Assembly (NCBI GenBank): GCA_965203475.1
Contig: OZ241890.1
Span: 2,046,001-2,110,000, forward strand
Reading direction: 5' to 3'
From: JABDMD01 sp965203475
Lineage (GTDB): Bacteria > Pseudomonadota > Gammaproteobacteria > UBA4575
Length of the DNA stretch: 64,000 nt
Made by a program: the position numbers and the translations under genes. The notes beneath the pieces were generated by a model that searched no databases, had not been told where the DNA came from, and was given only the letters and a program-made list of their open reading frames with translations. Positions 7,521-17,441 of this stretch are shown piece after piece; the first letter of the stretch is position 1, and every line of letters starts with the position of its first letter.

Positions 7521-7724
7521 GTACTAAAACTCTGAACTAATCACTCAATGAAATCAGTGTATTTGAGTTAACCTTGAATTAGGTTGATGAAAATCACATT
7601 TTGTCTTTACTTGATTACCGTTCATCCCGAATCAATTTTTAAAAACTTACAGAACAACAGTTAGTTAATCATTGCTAAAACACGAGTGGTAGAAAATGCC
7701 CGATCGCTGAAATTTAGAAATTAG

Positions 7725-8300
7725 TTAATGAATTGTATCCAAAAACTCCAGTATCTCTTGTGCCGATGCGCGACCTCGATGCGAGTCACTAACGTTTGCA
7801 TATTGAATGTAGCCTTTGTGATCAATAACAAAAGCCGCTGGGTAGGCCGTTTCTTTAGGAGCATCCCACCGAAGACCCAGTTGATTAACAATTTTATAGC
7901 CACTATCAATCACAAATATAAAATTACTGGGTAAATCGACTTCTTTTTCCAAGGGTGCGGTAAATTCTTTTGCGCGTTTGTCTAAATCTTTTACTTCGCC
8001 CGGATAAATAAACACCACTGGTGTATTTCTTTGTGCTTCAAAATCTTCAGCCTTTGCAATATAACCGGCTACCTGTGTAGAACACACAGGACATTGATAA
8101 CTAGGAAAACCTCGTAGCATGATCATAACCACTGTGCCCTTTTCAATGAGTTTGGATAGTTGAAAATCAGCACCATTCATGGTGGTACCTGTAATCTCAG
8201 GCATTTGATCACCTTCTTTTGGGCCCACGGCAATTTTTTCTGCCTGAGCAAAACCAAATGAGAATAGTAATATAAATAAAATTTTAACTTGTATTTTCAT
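7725..8300 (-). CDS. Periplasmic peroxiredoxin/redoxin-like protein (AhpC/TSA family)
   Basis: 191 residues with a signal peptide (about 1-20, ending FAQA) that places the thioredoxin-fold domain in the periplasm. The redox motif is RGFPSYQCPVCSTQ, with Cys70 and Cys73, in the Bcp/AhpC-TSA arrangement where the first Cys normally attacks peroxide. The mature domain begins GDQMPEITGTTMNGADFQL, the usual start of the fold. The next gene on the same strand is a cytochrome b561, suggesting a small periplasmic redox unit. Substrate not determinable. Start is well placed for the signal peptide. Confidence 0.85.
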   Translation of the reverse strand: MKIQVKILFILLFSFGFAQAEKIAVGPKEGDQMPEITGTTMNGADFQLSKLIEKGTVVMIMLRGFPSYQCPVCSTQVAGYIAKAEDFEAQRNTPVVFIYPGEVKDLDKRAKEFTAPLEKEVDLPSNFIFVIDSGYKIVNQLGLRWDAPKETAYPAAFVIDHKGYIQYANVSDSHRGRASAQEILEFLDTIH

Positions 8301-8357
8301 TGTTTAATAATCTCTTTACTTAATTCTTACGACTAACGTATATAGAAATAGTTTAAC

Positions 8358-8942
8358 TTATTTCCCCATCATTTTTTTAAGCGTTCGATCTTTCTTTACA
8401 AAATGATGGTACAAGGCGGCCAACACATGGCCTGCAATCAGTAATAAAACGATGAGTTCTCCTCCCAATTCTTTATGAATAAAATCAACCGGCTCTTCAA
8501 ACCCCTTAAAGGTCATGCCCAAAGTATTTGAAACTAAACTTGTAAATAATTGAGTATTTTCAAATTTGAGAATATCAAATAAAAAGAAATACTCGGTATT
8601 TACTCCAGTACCGATATAACCCGTGACAGGCATGATAATCATCATCGCATACAGACAGAAATGTCCAAAACTTTGTAAGACATGGGATAGCTTGCTTCCT
8701 GGCTCATGCTTAGGTGAGGTATTGATAAGTTTCCAAATTATTCTAAGTACAACAATAACAGCAATGGTAATTCCTACGGATAAGTGTAATTGCAGGGCAA
8801 TCCAATTTTCAGGAGTATCTTTTTCTGTAAACCAGTGTCGATACTTAACCGTGATATAAGAAAATAAAAACAATAGCGCTACAATCCAATGTAGCGATCT
8901 TGCAATTGTTCCATAGGCAAATTCTGTATTTCTTAATGCCAT
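8358..8942 (-). CDS. Cytochrome b561 family protein
   Basis: 194 residues with four predicted transmembrane helices. Conserved histidines expected to bind two b hemes are visible at H18 (ARSLHW), H53 (LQLHLSVG), H156 (FIHKELGG) and H172 (AGHVLAALYHH). These proteins shuttle electrons between the quinone pool and periplasmic acceptors. The gene lies upstream of the periplasmic redoxin on the same strand (57 bp gap), and the two may work together; that link is inference from position. Length and motif spacing fit the bacterial CybB-type family. Confidence 0.9.
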   Translation of the reverse strand: MALRNTEFAYGTIARSLHWIVALLFLFSYITVKYRHWFTEKDTPENWIALQLHLSVGITIAVIVVLRIIWKLINTSPKHEPGSKLSHVLQSFGHFCLYAMMIIMPVTGYIGTGVNTEYFFLFDILKFENTQLFTSLVSNTLGMTFKGFEEPVDFIHKELGGELIVLLLIAGHVLAALYHHFVKKDRTLKKMMGK

Positions 8943-9099
8943 TTTGAGTTCAGTCGTGTTTATCTACCGTTCATAGAGGCGATTTAAACCTCAATTTCAT
9001 ATTGAACTCAACAAGGTTTTTCGCGCATTTGTAAGAAACAAAATTCAGAGGATGCTAATTTAGAATCAAAACGTACTTTCAGTCATATAGACTATTAAA

Positions 9100-9480
9100 T
9101 TACTTGCATTGATATTTTTTTATCATTGCTTGAATTGCAGTCTCAAACGCTGGGATGGAAGCACTGTTGCTTCCTCCTTGTTCTTCTACATAAAACATAA
9201 AAGTTTTTGCCAACTCTGTCGTTCTTATTGGATAAGAAAAGCATAACTTTAATTCTTATACTTTGCATCCGCAGCATATCGACTATGGCAGCAATGAACC
9301 CTCCGCACACACCTGCCAATAGCTCATCGGCTGCGGCGGGCTCATGTTGATATTCTACATACTCCACACACATGCCATACATGGAGCGTGTTGAATATGA
9401 AAATTCTGTAGCCATTGCAAACGGCATCGAACATAAAAAATTAGAGCAAATATTTGAAGTAGATGTTTTTTCATTTTCAT
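9100..9480 (-). pseudogene. Rap1a/Tai-like secreted protein, two frameshifts
   Basis: Three overlapping minus-strand frames together give one ~126-residue secreted protein. From ATG 9480 the frame reads a signal-peptide start (MKMKKHLLQIFALIF). Adding one T in the T6 run near 9430 continues into LCSMPFAMATEFSYS and on to LLAGVCGGFIAAIVDML. A second shift near 9240 moves into ELKLCFSYPIRTTELAKTFM, FYVEEQGGSNSASIPAFE and TAIQAMIKKYQCK, then TAA at 9100. The CxGFxxxxxD..CF...T..L...F..Y......A.....AI...YxC pattern fits Rap1a/Tai-type immunity-related proteins. Either a decaying gene or sequencing error at homopolymers. Confidence 0.6.
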
Positions 9481-9530
9481 TATTATTAATTTTATTTAGG
9501 AAGCTTAACTAGCAAAGTTTGTGAATACAA

Positions 9531-9558
9531 AAAAGCCTCAATGAATTTTGAGACTTTT
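9531..9558 (-). terminator. Intrinsic terminator after glmS
   Basis: An 11-bp stem with one mismatch (AAAAGCCTCAA / TTGAGACTTTT, loop TGAATT) is followed by T's on the minus strand (CTTTTTTG). It lies about 200 bp beyond the glmS stop and just upstream of the broken Rap1a-like gene. Confidence 0.6.
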
Positions 9559-9757
9559 AACTATTAGTTGTAGGGGAGCACTAATAACTTGGGCTGTTAT
9601 ATAACTTCGGGTTAGCGAGCGAGAGTGTACCTTAAAATTTTCATTGTTCCATGATAAATATCTGTGAGCGGGTTACTACTCACCAGCAAAATAAATATTA
9701 CGTTAGGTGTTTTAAATTTATATGTCGGCTTTGCGAATTTTTTATGAACTAAAAATT

Positions 9758-11587
9758 TTATTCTACAGTAACCGACTTTGCTAAATTACGAGGTTGATCA
9801 ACATCCGTATTTTTTAGAATGGCCACATGGTAGGCGAGAATCTGTAAAGGAACGGTGAAGATAATAGGTGCCACAGCATTTTCGGGCGCATCGACTTCCA
9901 ACACAATAGTGTCAGGTTCAGAAACAAACCCAGAGCTCACATCGGCAAATACATGTAACACTCCGCCTCGCGCACGCACTTCTTCTAGATTGGATTTAAG
10001 TTTTTCTAACAACTCATCATTGGGAGCTACAGTAATTACAGGGATCTTGTCATCCACCAACGCGATAGGGCCATGCTTTAATTCACCTGCAGGATAGGCT
10101 TCAGCATGAATATAGGAAATTTCCTTTAATTTTAATGCTCCTTCCATGGCTACAGGGTGGTGAATACCACGACCTAAAAATAAAGCATGTTCTTTATCCC
10201 CATAGTGTTTTGCAAGTTTTTTGATGGTGGAATCTAACTCTAAAACAGTATTAATTCGAGTAGGTAGATTCGTTAACTGCTCCACTAAAATTTTCTCCAA
10301 CTCATCATGCATGCCGTGACGTCTACCCGCTGTAATCACTAACATCAATAATGCTACTAATTGAGTAGTAAATGCTTTTGTTGATGCCACCCCAATTTCA
10401 GGGCCAGCATGAGTCATTAACACTAAATCCGATTCACGCACCAAAGAACTTTCAGGAACATTACAAATAACTAAAGAACCTACATAGTTTTCATTTTTAG
10501 CCTGCTGCAATGCAGCAAGTGTGTCGGCAGTTTCACCAGATTGTGAAATCGTGACAAATAAAGTGCCAGCTTGTACTACATGTTTGCGATAACGAAACTC
10601 ACTAGCTACATCGACATGACAGAGAATGTCGGCTAATTCCTCAAACCAAAACTTAGCAATTAAACCTGCGTGGTAACTGGTGCCACAGGCAATAATTTGA
10701 ATCACTTTAGTTTGATCAAGAATTTGTTTGGCTTGAGGCCCAAGAATTTGTTCCGCCACTCGGCCATTAATTAAACGTCCTTCTAAAGTATCGGAAATGG
10801 CTTGCGGTTGCTCGTAGATTTCTTTGAGCATGAAATGGGGATAACCGCCTTTCTCTGCCGCATCCGCTGAGAGTTTGCTGGTTTTCGTTGCACGTTCAAC
10901 GTGAGAGCCTTGGTCATCAAATATTTTTACATCATCACGTGTAATTTGTGCGATATCGCCATTTTCAAGAAATATAAATTCGTTGGTTTCTTTTAATAAA
11001 GCCTGCACATCGGATGCAATAAAATTTTCTTGTTCGCCAATTCCGATGACGAGCGGGCTGCCATGACGCGCTGCAATTAATGTTTGAGGATCGTTCTTAT
11101 CAATAACGCCAAGTGCATAGGCACCTTTTAAATCTTGTAAGGTATTTTTAACGGCTTCAAACAAACTTAATTCTTGATCGAGATAGAAAACAATTTGATG
11201 TGCTATCACTTCTGTGTCGGTATCAGAAGTAAATGTAAATCCATGTTGTTTTTGTTGCGCTCGTAATTCTTCAAAGTTTTCAATGATGCCATTGTGCACA
11301 ATGGCTACACGGTTATTACAAATATGTGGATGCGCATTGTTTTCAGCGGGCATCCCATGTGTGGCCCAACGTGTATGGGCAATGCCAAGTTTGCCCTGTA
11401 ATGCGGATTCATCTAAGGCATTACTTAACTCATTAACCTTTCCAGTACGTCTTACTCGCTCTAAAGAACCATTAGTTAAAACCGCGATACCGGCTGAATC
11501 ATAACCCCGATATTCCAGCCGTCGCAGCCCTTCTAATAGCATGGGAGAAACGTCGCGATTTGCAATGGCTCCAACAATTCCGCACAT
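9758..11587 (-). CDS. glmS: Glutamine--fructose-6-phosphate aminotransferase
   Basis: 609 residues, full length. It makes glucosamine-6-phosphate from fructose-6-phosphate and glutamine, the first step towards UDP-GlcNAc. The N-terminal glutaminase begins MCGIVGAI with the nucleophilic Cys2, and HTRWATHG and HNGIIENFEELR follow. Two SIS domains bind the sugar phosphate (ACGTSYHAG, SQSGETADT), and the conserved end DQPRNLAKSVTVE is intact. It lies 21 bp downstream of glmU on the same strand, so the two steps are co-transcribed. No glmS ribozyme leader is seen, as expected outside Gram-positives. Confidence 0.98.
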   Translation of the reverse strand: MCGIVGAIANRDVSPMLLEGLRRLEYRGYDSAGIAVLTNGSLERVRRTGKVNELSNALDESALQGKLGIAHTRWATHGMPAENNAHPHICNNRVAIVHNGIIENFEELRAQQKQHGFTFTSDTDTEVIAHQIVFYLDQELSLFEAVKNTLQDLKGAYALGVIDKNDPQTLIAARHGSPLVIGIGEQENFIASDVQALLKETNEFIFLENGDIAQITRDDVKIFDDQGSHVERATKTSKLSADAAEKGGYPHFMLKEIYEQPQAISDTLEGRLINGRVAEQILGPQAKQILDQTKVIQIIACGTSYHAGLIAKFWFEELADILCHVDVASEFRYRKHVVQAGTLFVTISQSGETADTLAALQQAKNENYVGSLVICNVPESSLVRESDLVLMTHAGPEIGVASTKAFTTQLVALLMLVITAGRRHGMHDELEKILVEQLTNLPTRINTVLELDSTIKKLAKHYGDKEHALFLGRGIHHPVAMEGALKLKEISYIHAEAYPAGELKHGPIALVDDKIPVITVAPNDELLEKLKSNLEEVRARGGVLHVFADVSSGFVSEPDTIVLEVDAPENAVAPIIFTVPLQILAYHVAILKNTDVDQPRNLAKSVTVE

Positions 11588-11608
11588 AGCTGTGTATATT
11601 CCTCGGTA

Positions 11609-12970
11609 CTACTTATTTTTCTTTGGTCGTTGCCAGTTATCTAAGGTGACTTGTTTGGCTCTTGCCAGGGTTAGTTTATCTTTCGGTGTATCTTTGGTAA
11701 TGGTAGACCCTGCTCCAATGGTTGCGCCATCACCTATGGTAACCGGTGCGATAAATTGCGTATCCGACCCAATAAATACGTTATCACCGATAACGGTTCG
11801 ATGTTTGTTAGCTCCATCATAATTACAAGTAATGGAACCAGCTCCAACATTTACATTTTCACCAAGTTCACTGTCGCCAATATAACTTAAGTGATTAATC
11901 TTGCTACCCGTATTAATCTTCGATTTTTTAACTTCAACAAAATTACCCACTTTTACTTGATTAGCTAATTCAGTATCCGGACGTATTCTTGCAAATGGTC
12001 CAATTTCACAGTTGGCTCCAATTATTGAATTTTCAATGTGGCAATTAGGATGAATGTTTGTTCCGGCTGCAATGGTTGTATTAATCAATATAACATTCGA
12101 ACCAATGCTTACTTGTTCCCCGATTTGATTAGTGCCCTCAAAAATTACGTTGGCATCTATAGTTACATCCTTTTCAATTTGTAATTCGCCACGCACATCG
12201 ACTCTGGCAGGATCAATTAAAGTTGCCCCTTGTTGCATTAATTTGTTCGCAATACGTAGTTGGTACAATCGTTCTACACTAGCTAATTGTTGTTTGTTAT
12301 TAATGCCTAACACTTCATTTTGGTCATCACAAACAGATGCGGCAATATTATTATCGTTCGCTGCAAGTTCAATACAGTCCGTTAAGTAATACTCTTGTTG
12401 TGCATTTTGATTGGTAATTTTTGATAAACACTCTTTTAATAACTTTGCACGTGTTGCAAGAATTCCTGTGTTGATTTCTTTTATGTTTAGGGTTGTTTGA
12501 TCAGCATCTTTTTGTTCGACGATTTTTGTTACTTGGTTTTTATCGTCTCTAATAACTCGGCCATATCCTGATGGATTATCTAGATTGGCAGTCAGTAGTA
12601 CTAAATGGTGATTGTCTAATTGTTTGATTAACGAGTGTAAAGTTTCTTCTGTTAACAAAGGAACATCGCCATACAAAATTAAAACTTCTTGATTATCATT
12701 TATGTTTGGCAATGCTTGTTGCACTGCATGGCCTGTACCCAATTGTTCCTGTTGCATACACCATGCAATCTTGCTACCTGTAATTGCTTGCCGAACTTGA
12801 TTAGCCCCATGTCCAATGACTATATGAATTTTTTCTGGTGAGCATTTTTTTGCATTCGCAATTACATGTGCCAACATGGGTTGGCCTGCCACACAGTGCA
12901 AAACTTTTGGCAAGTCACTGTGCATACGCTTTCCTTGGCCCGCAGCAAGAATGATGATTTCGAGTCCCAT
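11609..12970 (-). CDS. glmU: Bifunctional UDP-GlcNAc pyrophosphorylase / GlcN-1-P acetyltransferase
   Basis: 453 residues. The enzyme acetylates glucosamine-1-phosphate and then transfers UMP to give UDP-GlcNAc for peptidoglycan and LPS. The N-terminal pyrophosphorylase shows LAAGQGKRMHSDLPKVLH; the C-terminal half is a left-handed beta helix of hexapeptide repeats with SYIGDSELGENVNVGAGSIT and NYDGANKH. It sits between atpC and glmS in the order common in gammaproteobacteria. Start ATG at 12970 gives the normal MGLEIIILAAG opening. Confidence 0.98.
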   Translation of the reverse strand: MGLEIIILAAGQGKRMHSDLPKVLHCVAGQPMLAHVIANAKKCSPEKIHIVIGHGANQVRQAITGSKIAWCMQQEQLGTGHAVQQALPNINDNQEVLILYGDVPLLTEETLHSLIKQLDNHHLVLLTANLDNPSGYGRVIRDDKNQVTKIVEQKDADQTTLNIKEINTGILATRAKLLKECLSKITNQNAQQEYYLTDCIELAANDNNIAASVCDDQNEVLGINNKQQLASVERLYQLRIANKLMQQGATLIDPARVDVRGELQIEKDVTIDANVIFEGTNQIGEQVSIGSNVILINTTIAAGTNIHPNCHIENSIIGANCEIGPFARIRPDTELANQVKVGNFVEVKKSKINTGSKINHLSYIGDSELGENVNVGAGSITCNYDGANKHRTVIGDNVFIGSDTQFIAPVTIGDGATIGAGSTITKDTPKDKLTLARAKQVTLDNWQRPKKNK

Positions 12971-13134
12971 GAATATCGCGAGATATGCTTAAAAGAAGTT
13001 AGTTTGTATTAGATTATTGTGTAACAACACAGGTGCACAAGATAGCGCTTACAAGAATTAATTAAAACTAGTTAAATGCCTAACGGGTAACGCAGGCCGG
13101 TGAGAGGATATGAGCTAAGTATAAGTAAATTAAG

Positions 13135-13557
13135 CTATTTACGCATTTTACGCATACGTTCAATCATGCGTAGCTGCTCAGCTGCTCGTGCTAGTTCGGC
13201 TTGCGCTTTGGCGGCATCAAAATCACCCTGCTGATCTTTCAAAGCCTCTTCAGCACGCTGTTTGGCCTCTTGCGCTTTCGCCTCATCTAAATCTTCGGCA
13301 CGTATCGCTGTATCCGAAAGTACTGTAACCACATGTGGTTGGACTTCAAGAATGCCTCCCGATACATATAAATATTGATCTTCTTCGCCTTCAATTTCGA
13401 TTTTTAATTCACCAGGACGTAGTGGTGTAACCATTGGTGTATGTCTTGGATAGATTCCAACATCACCCATTTGTGCAGGTGCAAATACAGCTGAGATGGT
13501 ACCCGAGAAAAGTTCTTTCTCAGCACTTACCACATCAAGATGCATGGTCATCGCCAT
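13135..13557 (-). CDS. atpC: ATP synthase F1 epsilon subunit
   Basis: 140 residues. The N-terminal beta sandwich (MHLDVVSAEKELFSGTISAV, IYPRHTPMVTPLRPGEL) and the C-terminal helical hairpin rich in Ala, Glu and Arg (AKAQAELARAAEQLRMIERM) are complete. Epsilon forms part of the central stalk and inhibits ATP hydrolysis. It is the last gene of the atp operon, starting 3 bp after atpD. Confidence 0.97.
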   Translation of the reverse strand: MAMTMHLDVVSAEKELFSGTISAVFAPAQMGDVGIYPRHTPMVTPLRPGELKIEIEGEEDQYLYVSGGILEVQPHVVTVLSDTAIRAEDLDEAKAQEAKQRAEEALKDQQGDFDAAKAQAELARAAEQLRMIERMRKMRK

Positions 13558-13560
13558 GAA

Positions 13561-14937
13561 TTAGAGTTCCTCTGCCTTCTTCACAACATCATCAATACCG
13601 CCTTGCATATAGAATGCTTGTTCCGGCAAGTGATCATATTCACCATCTACAATGGCTTTAAAACTTGAAATGGTATCTTGTAATGAAACCAATGCGCCTG
13701 GAGTTCCAGTAAACACTTCTGCAACCGAGAATGGTTGTGATAAGAAACGTTGTATTTTACGAGCTCGTGCAACCACTTGTTTATCTTCTTCTGATAGTTC
13801 ATCCATACCCAAAATTGCAATAATATCTTTTAGTTCCTTATAGCGTTGCAACGTGTTTTGTACAGCACGCGCCGTGTCGTAATGTTCTTGACCAATCACT
13901 AATGGATCTAATTGTCGACTGGTTGAATCGAGTGGATCTACCGCTGGATAAATACCAAGCTCAGCGACTTGTCGTGAAAGCACCACGGTTGCATCCAAGT
14001 GTGCAAAGGTTGTTGCCGGTGATGGATCGGTTAAGTCATCCGCCGGAACGTATACCGCTTGAATTGAGGTAATGGATCCTGTGCTGGTGGATGTAATGCG
14101 TTCTTGTAATGCACCCATTTCTTCTGCAAGAGTAGGTTGATAACCCACCGCAGATGGCATACGTCCAAGTAATGCCGATACTTCGGTTCCTGCTAAGGTA
14201 TATCGGTAAATATTATCGATAAAGAGCAACATGTCTCGACCTTCATCTCGAAAATGTTCGGCCATCGTTAACCCGGTTAAACCTACACGTAGACGATTGC
14301 CCGGCGGTTCATTCATTTGACCGTAAACCATTCCTACTTTATCCAGTACGCCCGCTTCTTTCATTTCATAGTAGAAGTCGTTTCCTTCACGTGTACGCTC
14401 GCCCACACCCGCGAACACCGAAAGACCGGAGTGTTTCTTTGCGATGTTGTTAATAAGCTCCATCATGGTTACCGTTTTACCAACACCTGCACCACCAAAC
14501 AGACCAATCTTGCCACCCTTAGCAAATGGACAAAGCAAATCGATTACCTTAATGCCGGTTTCTAATAACTCATTACCGCCTGCTTGTTCTTCAAACGTTG
14601 GTGGCGCTCTGTGAATAGGCATTTTAGTTTCAGCGCCGATATCTCCCGCATTATCTACGGGCTCGCCTAATACATTCATCACACGTCCCAATGTTTTTTC
14701 ACCCACTGGAACTGAAATTGGCGCCTTTGTGTTGGTAACGCCTAATCCGCGTTGTAAACCATCCGATGCACCCATAGCAATGGTACGCACAATGCCATCA
14801 CCGAGTTGTTGTTGTACTTCAAGCGTGAGATTTTTTTCGTCAACAATTAATGCGTCATACACATTAGGGACATCGTCACGTGCAAATTCGACGTCTACTA
14901 CTGCGCCGATGATTTCAACAATTTGGCCCGCATTCAT
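13561..14937 (-). CDS. atpD: ATP synthase F1 beta subunit
   Basis: 458 residues. Walker A GGAGVGKT, the catalytic GERTREGND segment, LLFIDNIYRYTLAGTEVSAL and the P-A-V-D-P-L-D-S-x-S-R signature (PAVDPLDSTSR) are all present. Beta carries the catalytic nucleotide sites of F1. The sequence is close to the enterobacterial protein along its length, with no insertions. It lies between atpG and atpC. Confidence 0.99.
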   Translation of the reverse strand: MNAGQIVEIIGAVVDVEFARDDVPNVYDALIVDEKNLTLEVQQQLGDGIVRTIAMGASDGLQRGLGVTNTKAPISVPVGEKTLGRVMNVLGEPVDNAGDIGAETKMPIHRAPPTFEEQAGGNELLETGIKVIDLLCPFAKGGKIGLFGGAGVGKTVTMMELINNIAKKHSGLSVFAGVGERTREGNDFYYEMKEAGVLDKVGMVYGQMNEPPGNRLRVGLTGLTMAEHFRDEGRDMLLFIDNIYRYTLAGTEVSALLGRMPSAVGYQPTLAEEMGALQERITSTSTGSITSIQAVYVPADDLTDPSPATTFAHLDATVVLSRQVAELGIYPAVDPLDSTSRQLDPLVIGQEHYDTARAVQNTLQRYKELKDIIAILGMDELSEEDKQVVARARKIQRFLSQPFSVAEVFTGTPGALVSLQDTISSFKAIVDGEYDHLPEQAFYMQGGIDDVVKKAEEL

Positions 14938-14974
14938 GATATTTCCTCTTTAACAAATATTTTTTTAAATTAAT

Positions 14975-15838
14975 TTAAACCGCAGCCGCACCGCCTACGA
15001 TTTCTGAAATCTCTTGTGTAATAGCTGCTTGTCGTGCTTTGTTATACGCAAGTTGTAGTTCTGATATAAGTTCGCCTGCATTATCAGATGCACTTTTCAT
15101 AGCAATCATTCTTGCCGCCATTTCACAGGCAACATTTTCAACCACACTTTGATAAACAATGGATTCTGCATAACGAGTTAGCAATCCATCTAACACCGCT
15201 TTTGCATCAGGTTCATAAATGTAATCCCAGTGATGCTTTAATTCTTCATTATCTTCTGGCTCTAATGGCAACAGGTTTGAAACTTTAGGTTTTTGCGTCA
15301 TGGTGTTTACAAATTCATTCTCGACTAAAAATAATCGATCAATTGCACTATCCGTATAGGCATCCAACATGATTTTAACCGTGCCTATTAGCTCATTTAA
15401 ATGTATTTCATCTCCAAGGTGAGAAACTTGTGCAAGAATATTCCCAGAAAACTTTTTGAAAAACTGCGTTCCCTTTGCGCCAATTAAACACAAATCAATT
15501 TCTACATTCTTTTCTTGCCAAACCTGCATATCTTTTAATGCGGTTTTAAACACATTTACGTTTAAGCCACCACACAATCCACGGTCACTTGAAATAATAA
15601 TGTAGCCCACCCGTTTTACTTCATCGCGTTCAATTAAAAATGGATGATGGTACTCGGTATTTGCATTCGCAAGGTGACCAATAACGTTTAACATTTTTTG
15701 CGAATAGGGCCGTGTGGCATTCATGCGGTCTTGTGCTTTACGCATCTTACTTGCTGCCACCATTTCCATGGCTTTGGTGATCTTTTGAGTATTTTTAATA
15801 CTCGCGATCTGCGTACGTATTTCTTTTTCGTTTGCCAT
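14975..15838 (-). CDS. atpG: ATP synthase F1 gamma subunit
   Basis: 287 residues. The N-terminal helix (IRTQIASIKNTQKITKAMEM VAASKM) and the C-terminal helix (ASDNAGELISELQLAYNKAR) that form the rotating shaft are intact. The SSDRGLCGGLN segment is also typical. Gamma transmits rotation from the c ring to the beta subunits. Gene order atpA-atpG-atpD is standard. Confidence 0.98.
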   Translation of the reverse strand: MANEKEIRTQIASIKNTQKITKAMEMVAASKMRKAQDRMNATRPYSQKMLNVIGHLANANTEYHHPFLIERDEVKRVGYIIISSDRGLCGGLNVNVFKTALKDMQVWQEKNVEIDLCLIGAKGTQFFKKFSGNILAQVSHLGDEIHLNELIGTVKIMLDAYTDSAIDRLFLVENEFVNTMTQKPKVSNLLPLEPEDNEELKHHWDYIYEPDAKAVLDGLLTRYAESIVYQSVVENVACEMAARMIAMKSASDNAGELISELQLAYNKARQAAITQEISEIVGGAAAV

Positions 15839-15856
15839 ACTTATTTATTTAAAGTA

Positions 15857-17398
15857 TTACCATGTGCCTTTAGATTTGAAATCTTCAATCGCTTTGGCTA
15901 ATCCGGCTTCAACCTCGTCAGTGTAATCGCCCGAATTATTGATAGTGTCCAGTAAATCTTTGTGTTGTGATCGCATGAAGTCATGCATAGCTTGTTCAAA
16001 ATCAACTACTTTATCTACTTCGACATCGTCGATATAACCATGGTCCACAGCAAATAATGAAACCGCCATTTCAGCAATGGTTAATGGTGAGTATTGAAGT
16101 TGTTTCATTAATTCCATTACGCGTTCGCCACGTTCTAGCTGCTTACGAGTTTGCTCGTCTAAATCGGATGCAAACTGAGAGAACGCCGCTAGCTCGCGAT
16201 ACTGTGCAAGCGCCAAACGAACACCACCACCAAGCTTTTTAATGACTTTGGTTTGCGCCGCACCACCTACACGAGATACTGACAGACCAGCATTAATCGC
16301 AGGTCGGAAACCTGAGTTAAACAAATCACTTTCTAAGAAAATTTGTCCGTCCGTAATGGAAATTACGTTGGTAGGCACGAAAGCCGATACGTCACCAGCT
16401 TGCGTTTCAATAATTGGAAGTGCCGTTAATGATCCCGTTTGGCCTTTCACTTCGCCGTTGGTAAACGCTTCAACATAGTCTGCATTCACACGTGATGCAC
16501 GCTCTAATAATCTTGAATGCAGATAAAACACATCACCTGGGTAGGCTTCACGACCTGGAGGTCGTCTCAACAAAAGAGAAACTTGTCGATAGGCCCAGGC
16601 TTGTTTGGTTAAATCGTCATAAATAATTAATGCATCTTCACCACGGTCACGAAAGTATTCGCCCATGGAACAACCGGAGTACGGCGCAATGTATTGCATG
16701 GCTGCAGACTCAGATGCGCTGGCGGAAACAATGATGGTGTGTTCCATCGCGCCATGCTCCTCGAGCTTGCGCACCACGTTGGCAACCGATGAATTCTTTT
16801 GTCCAATTGCAACGTAGATACATTTAATGCCAGTACCTTTCTGATTAATAATGGCATCAATCGCCACCGCAGTTTTACCGGTTTGACGATCACCAATAAT
16901 TAATTCACGTTGTCCACGCCCAATCGGCACCATAGAGTCAATTGATTTCAAACCCGTTTGCACAGGCTGGCTTACCGATTGTCTTTCAATTACACCGGGA
17001 GCAATTTTCTCAATGGGTGAACTGTTGGATGCACTGATTGGGCCCTTGCCATCAATCGGCTCGCCCAAAGAATTTACTACTCGACCCAACATCTCTGGCC
17101 CGACAGGCACTTCCAGAATTCGACCTGTACATGAAACTTTATCGCCTTCCACAATGTGTTTGTAATCGCCTAGTACTACCGCACCCACAGAATCACGTTC
17201 AAGGTTTAACGCCATGCCAAAGGTATTTTGTGGGAATTCCAACATTTCACCTGCCATCACATCAGCCAATCCGTGGATGCGTACAATTCCATCTGTAACA
17301 CCTACCACAGTGCCTTCCGTGCGTGCCTCTGCAACTGCATCAAAATTTTCAATGCGCTTTTGTATAAGTTCGCTTATTTCAGTTGGGTTAAGTTGCAT
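15857..17398 (-). CDS. atpA: ATP synthase F1 alpha subunit
   Basis: 513 residues. The non-catalytic nucleotide site has Walker A GDRQTGKT; SASESAAMQYIAPYSGCSMG, EAYPGDVFYLHSRLLERA and SVSRVGGAAQTKV are conserved. N-terminal LNPTEISELIQKRIENFD is the delta-binding segment. Length equals that of E. coli AtpA (513). It follows atpH by 43 bp. Confidence 0.99.
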   Translation of the reverse strand: MQLNPTEISELIQKRIENFDAVAEARTEGTVVGVTDGIVRIHGLADVMAGEMLEFPQNTFGMALNLERDSVGAVVLGDYKHIVEGDKVSCTGRILEVPVGPEMLGRVVNSLGEPIDGKGPISASNSSPIEKIAPGVIERQSVSQPVQTGLKSIDSMVPIGRGQRELIIGDRQTGKTAVAIDAIINQKGTGIKCIYVAIGQKNSSVANVVRKLEEHGAMEHTIIVSASASESAAMQYIAPYSGCSMGEYFRDRGEDALIIYDDLTKQAWAYRQVSLLLRRPPGREAYPGDVFYLHSRLLERASRVNADYVEAFTNGEVKGQTGSLTALPIIETQAGDVSAFVPTNVISITDGQIFLESDLFNSGFRPAINAGLSVSRVGGAAQTKVIKKLGGGVRLALAQYRELAAFSQFASDLDEQTRKQLERGERVMELMKQLQYSPLTIAEMAVSLFAVDHGYIDDVEVDKVVDFEQAMHDFMRSQHKDLLDTINNSGDYTDEVEAGLAKAIEDFKSKGTW

Positions 17399-17441
17399 GA
17401 TTCAATTCCTCGTGTTTACCCTTTCTTTATATATAATTTAA

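Noticed and set aside
9143..9427. 94-codon minus-strand frame as an intact gene
   Set aside because: Its N-terminus lacks the signal peptide and its C-terminus is basic nonsense; both ends read sensibly only after shifting frame, so it was called part of a pseudogene.
11588..11608. glmS ribozyme upstream of glmS
   Set aside because: Only 20 bp separate glmU and glmS and no ribozyme core can fit.
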